Shown here in pieces: positions 1-5,987 of a DNA stretch of 7,403 bases. Position numbers and translations under genes: made by a program. The stretch is from NCBI GenBank assembly GCA_964424205.1, contig CAYRIF010000188.1, positions 1-7,403 of the forward strand. The letters are read 5' to 3'. The DNA is from CAYRIF01 sp964424205 (GTDB lineage Bacteria; Bacteroidota; Bacteroidia; Cytophagales; Cyclobacteriaceae). How positions within the stretch are numbered: the stretch's first letter is position 1; the number at the start of each line of letters is the position of its first letter. The notes beneath the pieces are model-generated. The model worked only from the letters and a program-made list of their open reading frames with translations, ran no database searches and was not told the DNA's origin.

Positions 1-3
1 GTG

Positions 4-28
4 TTAAAAATCCATCACGGATTTTTAA
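4..28 (-). terminator. AT-rich perfect hairpin downstream of bglX, possible terminator
   Basis: A perfect 10-bp inverted repeat, TTAAAAATCC at 4-13 and GGATTTTTAA at 19-28, encloses the 5-nt loop ATCAC. It lies about 105 bp beyond the bglX stop codon, after a second hairpin. The stem contains only two G-C pairs and its U-run is inside the stem, so it is a weak candidate for intrinsic termination. It could equally be part of a palindromic repeat. The stem itself is directly visible; the terminator role is inference. Confidence 0.35.
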
Positions 29-29
29 G

Positions 30-68
30 GTGCAAGAATTTTTGTGCTATGCTGTAAAATCCTTGCAC
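30..68 (-). other. Long imperfect hairpin in the 3' region of bglX
   Basis: GTGCAAG at 30-36 pairs with CTTGCAC at 62-68, and ATTTT at 38-42 pairs with AAAAT at 56-60, leaving a 13-nt loop at 43-55. The only interruption is A37 opposite C61. In a transcript of the minus strand this becomes a G-U wobble, giving a continuous 13-bp stem, so the fold is better in RNA read from the bglX side. It may be a 3'-end stabiliser, half of a termination region, or a dispersed repeat. It is not followed by a U-tract. The rest of the downstream region (69-134) shows nothing recognisable. Confidence 0.45.
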
Positions 69-134
69 GTCAAACCGTAAAACTAATTAATTACTTGATG
101 ATCAACATATTAACGTTCAGCAGACCCTATTTAA

Positions 135-2417
135 CTAGTTACTATCTCTTTTTAAAAGGGTAAAATATTCCTTGAAAATAAAATCAGAACTAGGTGCAAC
201 GGCAACTTCAAAAGTACCAGGTTCTGCTTTAAGTTTCATGTTCTGTCCGTAGAATTTTAAATCCTCGGCACTAATGGTAAAAATAATCCGCTTGCTTTCT
301 CCTTTTTTGAGAAACACTTTTTGAAAGCTTTTTAATTCTTTAACTGGGCGAGTAATACTTCCCACTTTATCATGAATGTACAACTGAGCTATCTCATACC
401 CGTCATAGTCTCCTGTGTTGGAAATCTTGACACTTACAGTCAACGATTTGGAAAATGTAATTTCTTTTGTAGAAAGCTTTAGATCAGAATATTCAAAAGT
501 TGTATAACTTAAACCATAACCAAACGGGTATAATGGTGTATTGGGTGTATCAATATAATTAGACTTGAAATCTTGTCTAGGATGGTCGGGACTTATTGGG
601 CGTCCCGTATTTTTCATATTATAGTATATGGGCACTTGACCAATATTACGAGGAAATGTTACGGTCAATTTTCCCGAAGGGTTATAATCGCCAAATAAAA
701 CATCGGTAATACCTGAACCCCCCATTGTTCCCGGAAACCAAGTTTCTAAAATGGCGTCCACCATTTGATCTTCGGCAGAAAGATCCAAAGGTCTCCCATT
801 CATCAACACCAAGATGATTTGTTTGTCTGGCACTTCCTCTACAATTTTCTTTATCAATTTTGTCTGAATTCCGGGTAATTTAATATTGGCTCGTGAGGCT
901 GCTTCTCCACTCATGTCATAATCTTCGCCCACTACAATCAGCACTACATCCGCTTTCTTTGCTACTGTGATGGCTGCAGCAAAACCACTTTCATCATCTG
1001 ATTCTATGGTGCAACCCTTTGCGTACAAAATTTGCTCATCATTCACAGATCCTAACAGTCCCTCATAAACACTAACGGCTTTCCCTCTTCGGTCTCCTGC
1101 TGCTCCCCAATTGCCAATGATATTTTCCTCATCTTTCGCCAATGGGCCAATCAAGGCAATTGTTTCGTTTTTACTTAAAGGTAAAGCGTGATTTTCATTC
1201 TTCAATAATACAGATGAAGCAGCCACTGATTTTCTGGCGGCGTCTAAAAATTCCTTTTTATAAATGGTTTCCTTTTCACGCCTCTCATCGCTGTATCGAT
1301 AAGGGTCGTCAAATAAGCCCAATTTAAATTTGGCATCCAAAATTTTTCTGCAGGCAGCTTCTACTACCTCAAGTTTTACGTACCCCTCCTCAATCAGTTT
1401 TTTTAAATACAACCTATATATATCACCCATCATATCCATATCTACACCAGCATTCATGGCCTGACGTCCTGCATCTTTCTCGTTATTTGCAAAGCCGTGT
1501 GCAATCATCTCATTAATAGCAGTGTAATCTGATACCACGAATCCGTTAAACTGCCATTCCCCTCTTAGAATATCTCTGCATAAAAATTTATTTCCCGATG
1601 CCGGCACACCATTTAACTCATTGAATGCCGTCATAAATGTTTCCACGCCAGCATCAACAGCAGCCTTAAAAGGAGGTAAATAAGTGTTACGTAATTCTGC
1701 TTCTCCCATGTTAACGGTGTTATAATCCCTACCTGCTTGTGCTGCTCCATAGCCTGCAAAGTGTTTGGCACATGCTAAAATGGTATTATTTAAGGTTAAA
1801 TCTTCTTGTTGAAAACCTTTGACATACGCCTTTGAAATTTGACACCCTAAATATACATCTTCACCAGCACCTTCAGAAATTCTACCCCAACGTGGGTCGC
1901 GGGCAATATCCACCATTGGGGCAAATGTCCAGTGAATCCCTTCGGCAGAGGCTTCTTCAGCGGCAATTCTTGCACTATTTTCGATGAGCTGTAAATCCCA
2001 GCTGGCTGCCAAGCCCAAGTTAATTGGAAAAATTGTTCTATGGCCATGAATTACGTCATAACCGAAAAGCAAAGGGATGCCTAAGCGCGTTTCTTCAACT
2101 GCGATTTTTTGAAGATTTCTTGTTGCCCTGGCTGAGTACACATTTAGCATGGCACCCACATTACCTGCTCGAATATGTTCTTTATTATCACTGCTTACTT
2201 TAGAACCTGTCTTGGCCCAAAAACCACTGAACATGACAGTTTGTCCAATCTTTTCATCCAAAGTCATTACATTCATTAAAGAATCTACCTGATCGGCATA
2301 AGGAGATACTGTTCTTGACACACCTGAAGTTGTAGAAGAGATTTTCTGGTTATTGCACCCACTGATTGAAAATATTAAAGTAACAATTGCAATTACTATT
2401 TTTTTACTTTTCATCAT
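135..2417 (-). CDS. bglX: GH3 beta-glucosidase, BglX-like lipoprotein
   Basis: A 760-residue glycoside hydrolase family 3 enzyme of BglX type (E. coli BglX is of similar length), expected to remove terminal beta-D-glucosyl residues from oligosaccharides. Residues 1-21 form a lipoprotein signal: KSKK, a hydrophobic stretch, then ISGC with Cys21 as the lipidation site. No acidic run follows the cysteine, so the surface-export signal known from Bacteroidota is not obvious; a periplasm-facing anchor is my inference. The TIM-barrel domain spans about 40-370, with the hallmark GYDVIHGHRTIFP (119-131), KHF (218-220), and the nucleophile Asp297 in GFVVSDY. The alpha/beta sandwich spans about 395-600; Glu505 in DMSGEAASR is the likely acid/base. 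PFGYGLSYTTF (631-641) precedes a C-terminal fibronectin-III-like domain (about 660-745). Tandem Met codons start the gene 11 bp after argH, so read-through from the arg operon is likely. Polymer specificity (beta-1,4, beta-1,3, xyloside) cannot be read from sequence. Confidence 0.95.
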   Translation of the reverse strand: MMKSKKIVIAIVTLIFSISGCNNQKISSTTSGVSRTVSPYADQVDSLMNVMTLDEKIGQTVMFSGFWAKTGSKVSSDNKEHIRAGNVGAMLNVYSARATRNLQKIAVEETRLGIPLLFGYDVIHGHRTIFPINLGLAASWDLQLIENSARIAAEEASAEGIHWTFAPMVDIARDPRWGRISEGAGEDVYLGCQISKAYVKGFQQEDLTLNNTILACAKHFAGYGAAQAGRDYNTVNMGEAELRNTYLPPFKAAVDAGVETFMTAFNELNGVPASGNKFLCRDILRGEWQFNGFVVSDYTAINEMIAHGFANNEKDAGRQAMNAGVDMDMMGDIYRLYLKKLIEEGYVKLEVVEAACRKILDAKFKLGLFDDPYRYSDERREKETIYKKEFLDAARKSVAASSVLLKNENHALPLSKNETIALIGPLAKDEENIIGNWGAAGDRRGKAVSVYEGLLGSVNDEQILYAKGCTIESDDESGFAAAITVAKKADVVLIVVGEDYDMSGEAASRANIKLPGIQTKLIKKIVEEVPDKQIILVLMNGRPLDLSAEDQMVDAILETWFPGTMGGSGITDVLFGDYNPSGKLTVTFPRNIGQVPIYYNMKNTGRPISPDHPRQDFKSNYIDTPNTPLYPFGYGLSYTTFEYSDLKLSTKEITFSKSLTVSVKISNTGDYDGYEIAQLYIHDKVGSITRPVKELKSFQKVFLKKGESKRIIFTISAEDLKFYGQNMKLKAEPGTFEVAVAPSSDFIFKEYFTLLKRDSN

Positions 2418-2428
2418 TAAATTTTAAT

Positions 2429-3409
2429 TTAAGCATTAAAGGATTTTTTAGATTGTTTTTTCATCTTTTTCTTAATTTCATCCAACGCCAAATTACCTAC
2501 ACTGCCAATATGTGTATGGTTTAAGTTTTTATTAGGTTGAAATTGACCGCTTTCTATCTCTTCTCCCACCTTTTTATAAGCTTCTCTGAATGAATGTCCT
2601 GCTTGCACAAATTCGTTTACTCTTTCTACGCTGAAAAGGTAATCGTACTTGTCATCATCCAAAATATTTTTATTCACCGTGATTTGTTCCAGCATAAAAA
2701 CGCTCATATTCAAACAATCATTTATTTCATTAATCGCTGCCATGATTGGTTCTTTCAGCAGTTGAAAATCTCGGTGATAACCGCTCGGTAAATTATTGGT
2801 CATCAGCATCATCTCATTCGGAACAGCTTGCAACTTGTTTGTTTTAGCCCTAATTAATTCAAAAACATCAGGATTCTTCTTGTGCGGCATAATGCTACTA
2901 CCCGTAGTTAACTCATCAGGAAACCCAATGAATCCAAAGTTTTGNNNNNNNNNNNNNNNNNNNNNNNNNNNNNNNNNNNNNNNNNNNNNNNNNNNNNNNN
3001 NNNNNNNNNNNNNNNNNNNNNNNNNNNNNNNNNNNNNNNNNNNNTCCTTCAAATACAAATGCATGTCCACCAGCACTTGGTCATTCCTAGACCTTGCAGT
3101 ATGAATTTTCTTTCCAGTATCTCCTAACTTTTCGGTGAGCAAATATTCAACGTAGGAATGTATGTCCTCAAAATTTTCAGGAATGGAAAACTCACCTTTA
3201 GCTATTAACGCTAAGAGGTTTTCTAGTTCCTTTTTCAAATCTGTTAATTCCGTTTCAGAAATAATGCCGACTTGCTGAAGCATTGTAGCATGTGCTAATG
3301 AACCTAATACGTCATATTTTGCCAATGCATTATCTAATTCACGGTCATTACCAACCGTGAATGCGTCTACGATTTCTGCTGTTTTTTTTCCTTTATCCCA
3401 AAGTTTCAT
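2429..3409 (-). CDS. argH: Argininosuccinate lyase, interrupted by assembly gap
   Basis: This enzyme cleaves argininosuccinate to arginine and fumarate, the last step of arginine synthesis, as a cytosolic homotetramer of the fumarase/aspartase superfamily. Residues 1-121 carry the N-terminal start MKLWDKG, the segment EDIHSYVE (81-88) and HTARSRNDQV (103-112). After the 100-N run the frame resumes with the family signature GSSIMPHKKNPD, whose serine is the catalytic Ser of the flexible loop, and it ends in a Lys-rich tail (KKMKKQSKK). About 292 residues are real, whereas the family is usually 430-460. So roughly 130-150 residues, including the conserved Thr-x-His segment, are hidden in the gap. 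Frame continuity across the N run is accidental and does not prove an intact gene. The upstream leader is A-rich with no Shine-Dalgarno. It lies 109 bp after argE and 11 bp before bglX. An A8 tract on the coding strand (3382-3389) encodes Lys-Lys near the start. Confidence 0.93.
   Translation of the reverse strand: MKLWDKGKKTAEIVDAFTVGNDRELDNALAKYDVLGSLAHATMLQQVGIISETELTDLKKELENLLALIAKGEFSIPENFEDIHSYVEYLLTEKLGDTGKKIHTARSRNDQVLVDMHLYLKXXXXXXXXXXXXXXXXXXXXXXXXXXXXXXXXXXQNFGFIGFPDELTTGSSIMPHKKNPDVFELIRAKTNKLQAVPNEMMLMTNNLPSGYHRDFQLLKEPIMAAINEINDCLNMSVFMLEQITVNKNILDDDKYDYLFSVERVNEFVQAGHSFREAYKKVGEEIESGQFQPNKNLNHTHIGSVGNLALDEIKKKMKKQSKKSFNA
2945..3044. other. Assembly gap (100 N)
   Basis: A run of exactly 100 undetermined bases lies inside argH. 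A round length of 100 is the usual placeholder for a scaffold gap of unknown size. From the expected length of argininosuccinate lyase, about 400-450 bp of coding sequence is missing if the gene is intact; an insertion in the gap cannot be excluded. Confidence 0.97.
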
Positions 3410-3441
3410 ATGTCTATTTTTATGTTTTACGCAGATTATGC

Positions 3442-3457
3442 TCCCGAGCTATCGGGA
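3442..3457. repeat. REP-like palindrome between argE and argH
   Basis: TCCCGA (3442-3447), loop GCTA, TCGGGA (3452-3457) form a perfect 6-bp GC-rich stem in the 109-bp argE-argH spacer. The surrounding spacer is AT-rich and otherwise featureless. No T-tract follows on either strand, so it does not look like an intrinsic terminator, and termination here would cut off argH. The compact palindrome resembles short dispersed palindromic repeats of Bacteroidota; copy number cannot be judged from this window. Confidence 0.5.
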
Positions 3458-3518
3458 TTCGCCGAACTAATTAATAAAGGTTCATGCATAAACTGAGATC
3501 TGTTTCTTTAGTCACTTT

Positions 3519-4583
3519 TCAAAGGAGCATGCTCCCCTGCTGTAATTTTTCTATTAATTTAATATATATATCAATCCCTTTTTCTATTTCCTCTACATAA
3601 ATAAACTCGTCCGCTGTGTGGGAGCGATTTGAATCACCTGGACCGCACTTGACAGATGGCCATGACATGAGTGCTTGGTCGCTACAAGTAGGAGAAGATG
3701 CTAAATTTATTTTCAAATCAACAGCGCTCCTCACCAACGGATGTGATTTTTCAATCCCAGACGGTTGCAACCTTGTAGAACGTGGTACTACCTTACTTTG
3801 CACATTTGATTTTATTATTTCCAATACATCTTCGTTGGTGTAAGCATCAGTCATGCGTACATCCACCGTGAATTTACAGGTGGCAGGAATCACGTTATGC
3901 TGATTGCCTGCTTCAATCACGGTTACGTTCATTTTTATTTTTCCTAGCATCTCCGATATCTTAGGGAAAGCAAATGCTTCAAACCATTTTATATCTTCCA
4001 TTGCTTTATATATTGCATTGATTCCCCCCTCCCGTGCGGCGTGTCCCGCCTTACCTTCAGCATAACAGTCTAGCACCATCAACCCTTTTTCCGCAATGAC
4101 CAATTCCATCAATGTCGGTTCCCCCACAATTGCAAAATCCACTTTTGGCAAAGACTTTATCGCTCTTTCCACTCCATCCATTCCTGAAATTTCTTCTTCA
4201 GCACTTGCCAAAAAAATAACATTAATGGGCGACTCTTTGTCGTAAAAGTAAATAAAAGTTGCCAAAAGGCTCACCAATGCACCCCCTGCATCATTGCTAC
4301 CCAATCCGTATAGTTTACCGTCAGTCACTTCTGCTTCAAAAGGATTTTTAGTATAAGCCGCATTTGGTTTAACTGTGTCATGGTGGGAGTTTAATAGTAA
4401 CGTTGGTTTATTCGTGTCGTAATATTTATTCAATGCCCAAATATTATTCAAGTCTCGCTTTGTTTCGATTCCTTTTCCCGAAATAAAATTGAATAAGATA
4501 TCAGCAGTCATATCCTCCTCTTTTGAAAATGACTGTGTTTCAATGAGTTGCATTAACAAATTTATGTATTCTTCTTTTTTCAT
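3519..4583 (-). CDS. argE: M20 metallopeptidase-family N-acyl-citrulline/ornithine deacylase
   Basis: A 354-residue cytosolic dizinc amidohydrolase of the ArgE/DapE/CPG2 (M20) family. The expected co-catalytic metal site is complete: His67 in SHHDT with Asp69 beside it, bridging Asp98 in GLGSNDAGG, catalytic Glu130 and ligand Glu131 in ASAEEE, Glu154 in VGEPT, and His322 in SHTADEF. The catalytic domain is split by a dimerisation domain at about 165-275, which contains KAGHAAREG and NVIPATC. Because the operon encodes an N-acylornithine carbamoyltransferase, the likely substrate is N-acetyl- or N-succinyl-L-citrulline rather than N-acetylornithine; this comes from pathway logic, not residues. 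It is slightly shorter than E. coli ArgE (about 383). The ATG at 4581-4583 follows an A-rich leader. The gene is separated from argB by a repeat-filled 324-bp spacer and from argH by 109 bp. On sequence alone, another M20 deacylase or peptidase is possible; the context favours ArgE. Confidence 0.9.
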   Translation of the reverse strand: MKKEEYINLLMQLIETQSFSKEEDMTADILFNFISGKGIETKRDLNNIWALNKYYDTNKPTLLLNSHHDTVKPNAAYTKNPFEAEVTDGKLYGLGSNDAGGALVSLLATFIYFYDKESPINVIFLASAEEEISGMDGVERAIKSLPKVDFAIVGEPTLMELVIAEKGLMVLDCYAEGKAGHAAREGGINAIYKAMEDIKWFEAFAFPKISEMLGKIKMNVTVIEAGNQHNVIPATCKFTVDVRMTDAYTNEDVLEIIKSNVQSKVVPRSTRLQPSGIEKSHPLVRSAVDLKINLASSPTCSDQALMSWPSVKCGPGDSNRSHTADEFIYVEEIEKGIDIYIKLIEKLQQGSMLL

Positions 4584-4605
4584 TTTTATATTTTATTATC
4601 TCACC

Positions 4606-4720
4606 CCATGGTCTGTGTCTTCACAGACTACCTCCTATTCAATCAGGGTCGCTCCTACGGAGCTTCTATACAATTTTCGTTTTTCCTACAAACAGTATGC
4701 CCCTTCAGGGCTTTTTTCAT
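4606..4720. repeat. Composite palindromic repeat, copy 1 (argB-argE spacer)
   Basis: Three hairpins follow each other on the plus strand. A is GTCTGTG-tctt-CACAGAC (4611-4628). B is GCTCC-tac-GGAGC (4651-4663). C is GCCC-cttca-GGGC (4699-4711), followed by six T. The same three-hairpin order recurs in a second copy downstream. Segment 4606-4646 matches 4735-4775 with about 5 differences in 41, and 4647-4720 matches 4805-4879 with about 4 substitutions and one indel. No coding capacity or transposase is present. Such GCTCC-TAC-GGAGC elements look like dispersed non-autonomous palindromic repeats; the mobilising enzyme would be elsewhere and is not shown here. Confidence 0.85.
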
Positions 4721-4734
4721 TCTTACCGCAATCT

Positions 4735-4879
4735 CCATGGTCTGTGTCCCCACAGACAATCACCTATTCAATCAGTTCAATCACCACAACCTAGCATTTT
4801 GTCAGGTCGCTCCTACGGAGCTTCTATACAATTATTCGTTTTTCCTACAAACAGGATGCCCTTTCGGAGCTTTTTTCAT
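4735..4879. repeat. Composite palindromic repeat, copy 2 with 29-bp insertion
   Basis: The hairpin order is the same as in the first copy. A is GTCTGTG-tccc-CACAGAC (4740-4757), B is GCTCC-tac-GGAGC (4809-4821), and C is a weakened GCCC...GAGC (4858-4870) followed by six T. The A arms are identical to those of copy 1 while the 4-nt loop differs (TCTT versus TCCC). It differs from copy 1 mainly by an extra 29 bp at 4776-4804 between A and B, which begins with a duplicate of the adjacent TTCAATCA. Confidence 0.85.
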
Positions 4880-4888
4880 GCTATTTCT

Positions 4889-4906
4889 TGGACTGCGTCA
4901 CAGACC
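4889..4906. repeat. Degenerate third A-hairpin beside the argB stop
   Basis: CACAGAC at 4899-4905 matches the right arm of hairpin A exactly, while the left arm has decayed to GACTGCG (4891-4897). It ends one base before the argB stop codon (4908-4910). It gives the spacer the order A-B-C-A-B-C-A' and may mark the original boundary of the element. Confidence 0.5.
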
Positions 4907-4907
4907 C

Positions 4908-5672
4908 TTACCGCTTCAAAACCGTTCCCCCAGCTAAATTTTTAAAGTTAGCAATTCGTACCTTATTCACGCCTTTCCTAATTGATTCAAAAGCATTGTC
5001 CAACTTTGGAATCATCCCTGCCGTAATTATTTTGTTCTCTTTTAAACCTTTAAATTTTTCTAATGATAGTTCACCAATGACAGAATTATCATCAAACTCA
5101 TCTAATAATACGCCGTTTTTATCAAAACAATAAACTAATTCCACTTCATATTTTTCAGCGCATGTCTTAGCTATTTCCGCAGCGATGGTATCGGCATTGG
5201 TGTTGAGCAAGTTTCCTTCCCCGTCATGAGTTAACGCCGCAAACACAGGCGTGATTTTATTGGATAAAAAATAATCAAGATGATGCATATTCACACCATT
5301 TTCAGCAATATCTCCTACAAATCCATAGTCAATGGTAGCAACCTTTCGTTTTGTTGCTTTGATAATATTCAAATCCGCACCTGTTAACCCAATTGATTGA
5401 ATTCCTCTCTCTTGTAATTGTGCTACCATTTTTTTATTTACTCCTGCATACACCATGGTCACAATCTCTAACATAACAGCATCGGTAATTCTTCGCCCAT
5501 CCACCATTTTCACTTCAACGCCAGTTTTCTCTGCTCGTTTTGTAGCAATGTTCCCTCCACCATGCACTAAGATTTTTGGTCCTTTGATTTTAGAAAATTC
5601 ATTTAGAAAATGCTTACAACTAGCAGTCGCTTCTATTACTTTCCCTCCTATTTTTATTACTTTTAGTTTCAT
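4908..5672 (-). CDS. argB: N-acetyl/N-succinyl-glutamate kinase
   Basis: A 254-residue amino acid kinase that phosphorylates the gamma-carboxylate of N-acylglutamate, the second step of arginine synthesis. Motifs are in the expected order: KIGGK (7-11) with Lys7 for the phosphate, the glycine-rich HGGG (37-40), GRRITD (59-64) with Arg61 in the substrate-binding position, NTNAD (157-161) with Asn159 and catalytic Asp161, and GMIPKL (219-224) with Lys223. The length fits the short, E. coli-like form (about 258) that lacks the N-terminal helix of arginine-inhibited hexameric kinases, so direct feedback by arginine is less likely (inference). In Bacteroidota using the succinyl variant the substrate would be N-succinylglutamate; this protein alone does not decide. 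The ATG at 5670-5672 aligns with the usual family start. It is flanked by repeat-filled spacers of 315 bp upstream and 324 bp downstream. Transcription from argF' would have to pass the heptad array. Confidence 0.94.
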   Translation of the reverse strand: MKLKVIKIGGKVIEATASCKHFLNEFSKIKGPKILVHGGGNIATKRAEKTGVEVKMVDGRRITDAVMLEIVTMVYAGVNKKMVAQLQERGIQSIGLTGADLNIIKATKRKVATIDYGFVGDIAENGVNMHHLDYFLSNKITPVFAALTHDGEGNLLNTNADTIAAEIAKTCAEKYEVELVYCFDKNGVLLDEFDDNSVIGELSLEKFKGLKENKIITAGMIPKLDNAFESIRKGVNKVRIANFKNLAGGTVLKR

Positions 5673-5723
5673 GTTCTTGGTATTAAGTCCTAAGTCCTAT
5701 TCTCTTAAGTCTTTATTCTATTG

Positions 5724-5820
5724 TCTCTTCTCTTTTTAACCATATAAGAAATATATAAGTACCATGCGTCCAGTCTTATGTCCTATGTCTTCGAGTCTTA
5801 TGTCTTACTTCAATTTTCTT
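5724..5820. repeat. About 100-bp direct repeat, copy 1
   Basis: This copy starts with TCTCTTCTC and ACCATATAAG, continues through ATATAAGTAC and a heptad block, and ends in ATTTTCTT. Its block 5781-5810 is identical base for base to 5881-5910, exactly 100 bp further on. It lacks about 9 bp of the central AT-rich part present in the second copy but has an extra heptad. Confidence 0.8.
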
Positions 5821-5821
5821 T

Positions 5822-5920
5822 TCTCTTCTCTTTTTTTACCATATAAGGCATTTAAGGTTATATAAGTACTATGTATCAAGTCCTATGTCTTCGAGTCTTA
5901 TGTCTTACTTCTATTTTCTT
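5822..5920. repeat. About 100-bp direct repeat, copy 2
   Basis: This copy carries ACCATATAAGG, CATTTAAGG, TTATATAAGTAC, then the heptad block and ATTTTCTT. ATATAA and TTATAT around the central GGCATTTAAGG form a short inverted repeat that is missing from copy 1. The 30-bp identity with copy 1 points to a recent duplication or to gene conversion between copies. Confidence 0.8.
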
Positions 5921-5987
5921 TACTCTTCTATCTTTTATCTTCTTACCTTAGACCTCTCAATTCTTCGAGGTGACAACACAAAAAATA

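Larger units (their letters stand above)
5684..5953. repeat. Degenerate 7-nt periodic array between argF' and argB
   Basis: On the plus strand much of the spacer can be cut into consecutive heptamers with a shared TC-rich shape. From 5684 these are TAAGTCC, TAAGTCC, TATTCTC, TTAAGTC, TTTATTC, TATTGTC and TCTTCTC. From 5912 they are TATTTTC, TTTACTC, TTCTATC, TTTTATC, TTCTTAC and CTTAGAC. Between them, heptads such as TGTCCTA, TGTCTTC and TGTCTTA recur with occasional one-base slips. The coding-strand transcript would therefore be an unstructured purine-rich GAnnnnA repeat. The array fills nearly the whole 315-bp spacer and holds no plausible ORF; 5954-5987 shows nothing convincing. Confidence 0.75.

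Noticed and set aside
3382..3389. A8 tract on the coding strand of argH as a programmed slippage site
   Set aside because: It encodes Lys-Lys in an ordinary place, the frame is intact on both sides, and AT-rich genomes have many such tracts.
3616..3843. Plus-strand frame inside argE, and similar ones at 1142-1327, 2594-2791, 5455-5739 and 6120-6374
   Set aside because: Each lies opposite a well-supported gene and shows no recognisable domain.
4699..4717. Hairpin C1 plus six T as an intrinsic terminator on the plus strand
   Set aside because: No plus-strand gene ends here, the stem is only 4 bp, and the whole unit is duplicated as part of a repeat.
4489..4945. Overlapping plus-strand reading frames across the argB-argE spacer (e.g. 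4608-4937)
   Set aside because: They are translations of the hairpin repeat; the peptide itself repeats (RSYGAS, PTELLYN) and runs into argB and argE antisense. Not a protein gene.
5952..5971. ACCTC...GAGGT inverted repeat just after argF'
   Set aside because: A 5-bp stem with a 10-nt loop and no T-tract on the coding strand; could easily occur by chance.
5673..5987. Bacteroidota-type promoter (TTTG / TAnnTTTG) for argB in the long spacer
   Set aside because: I could not find a convincing -7 and -33 pair on the minus strand; the repeat content makes partial matches meaningless.
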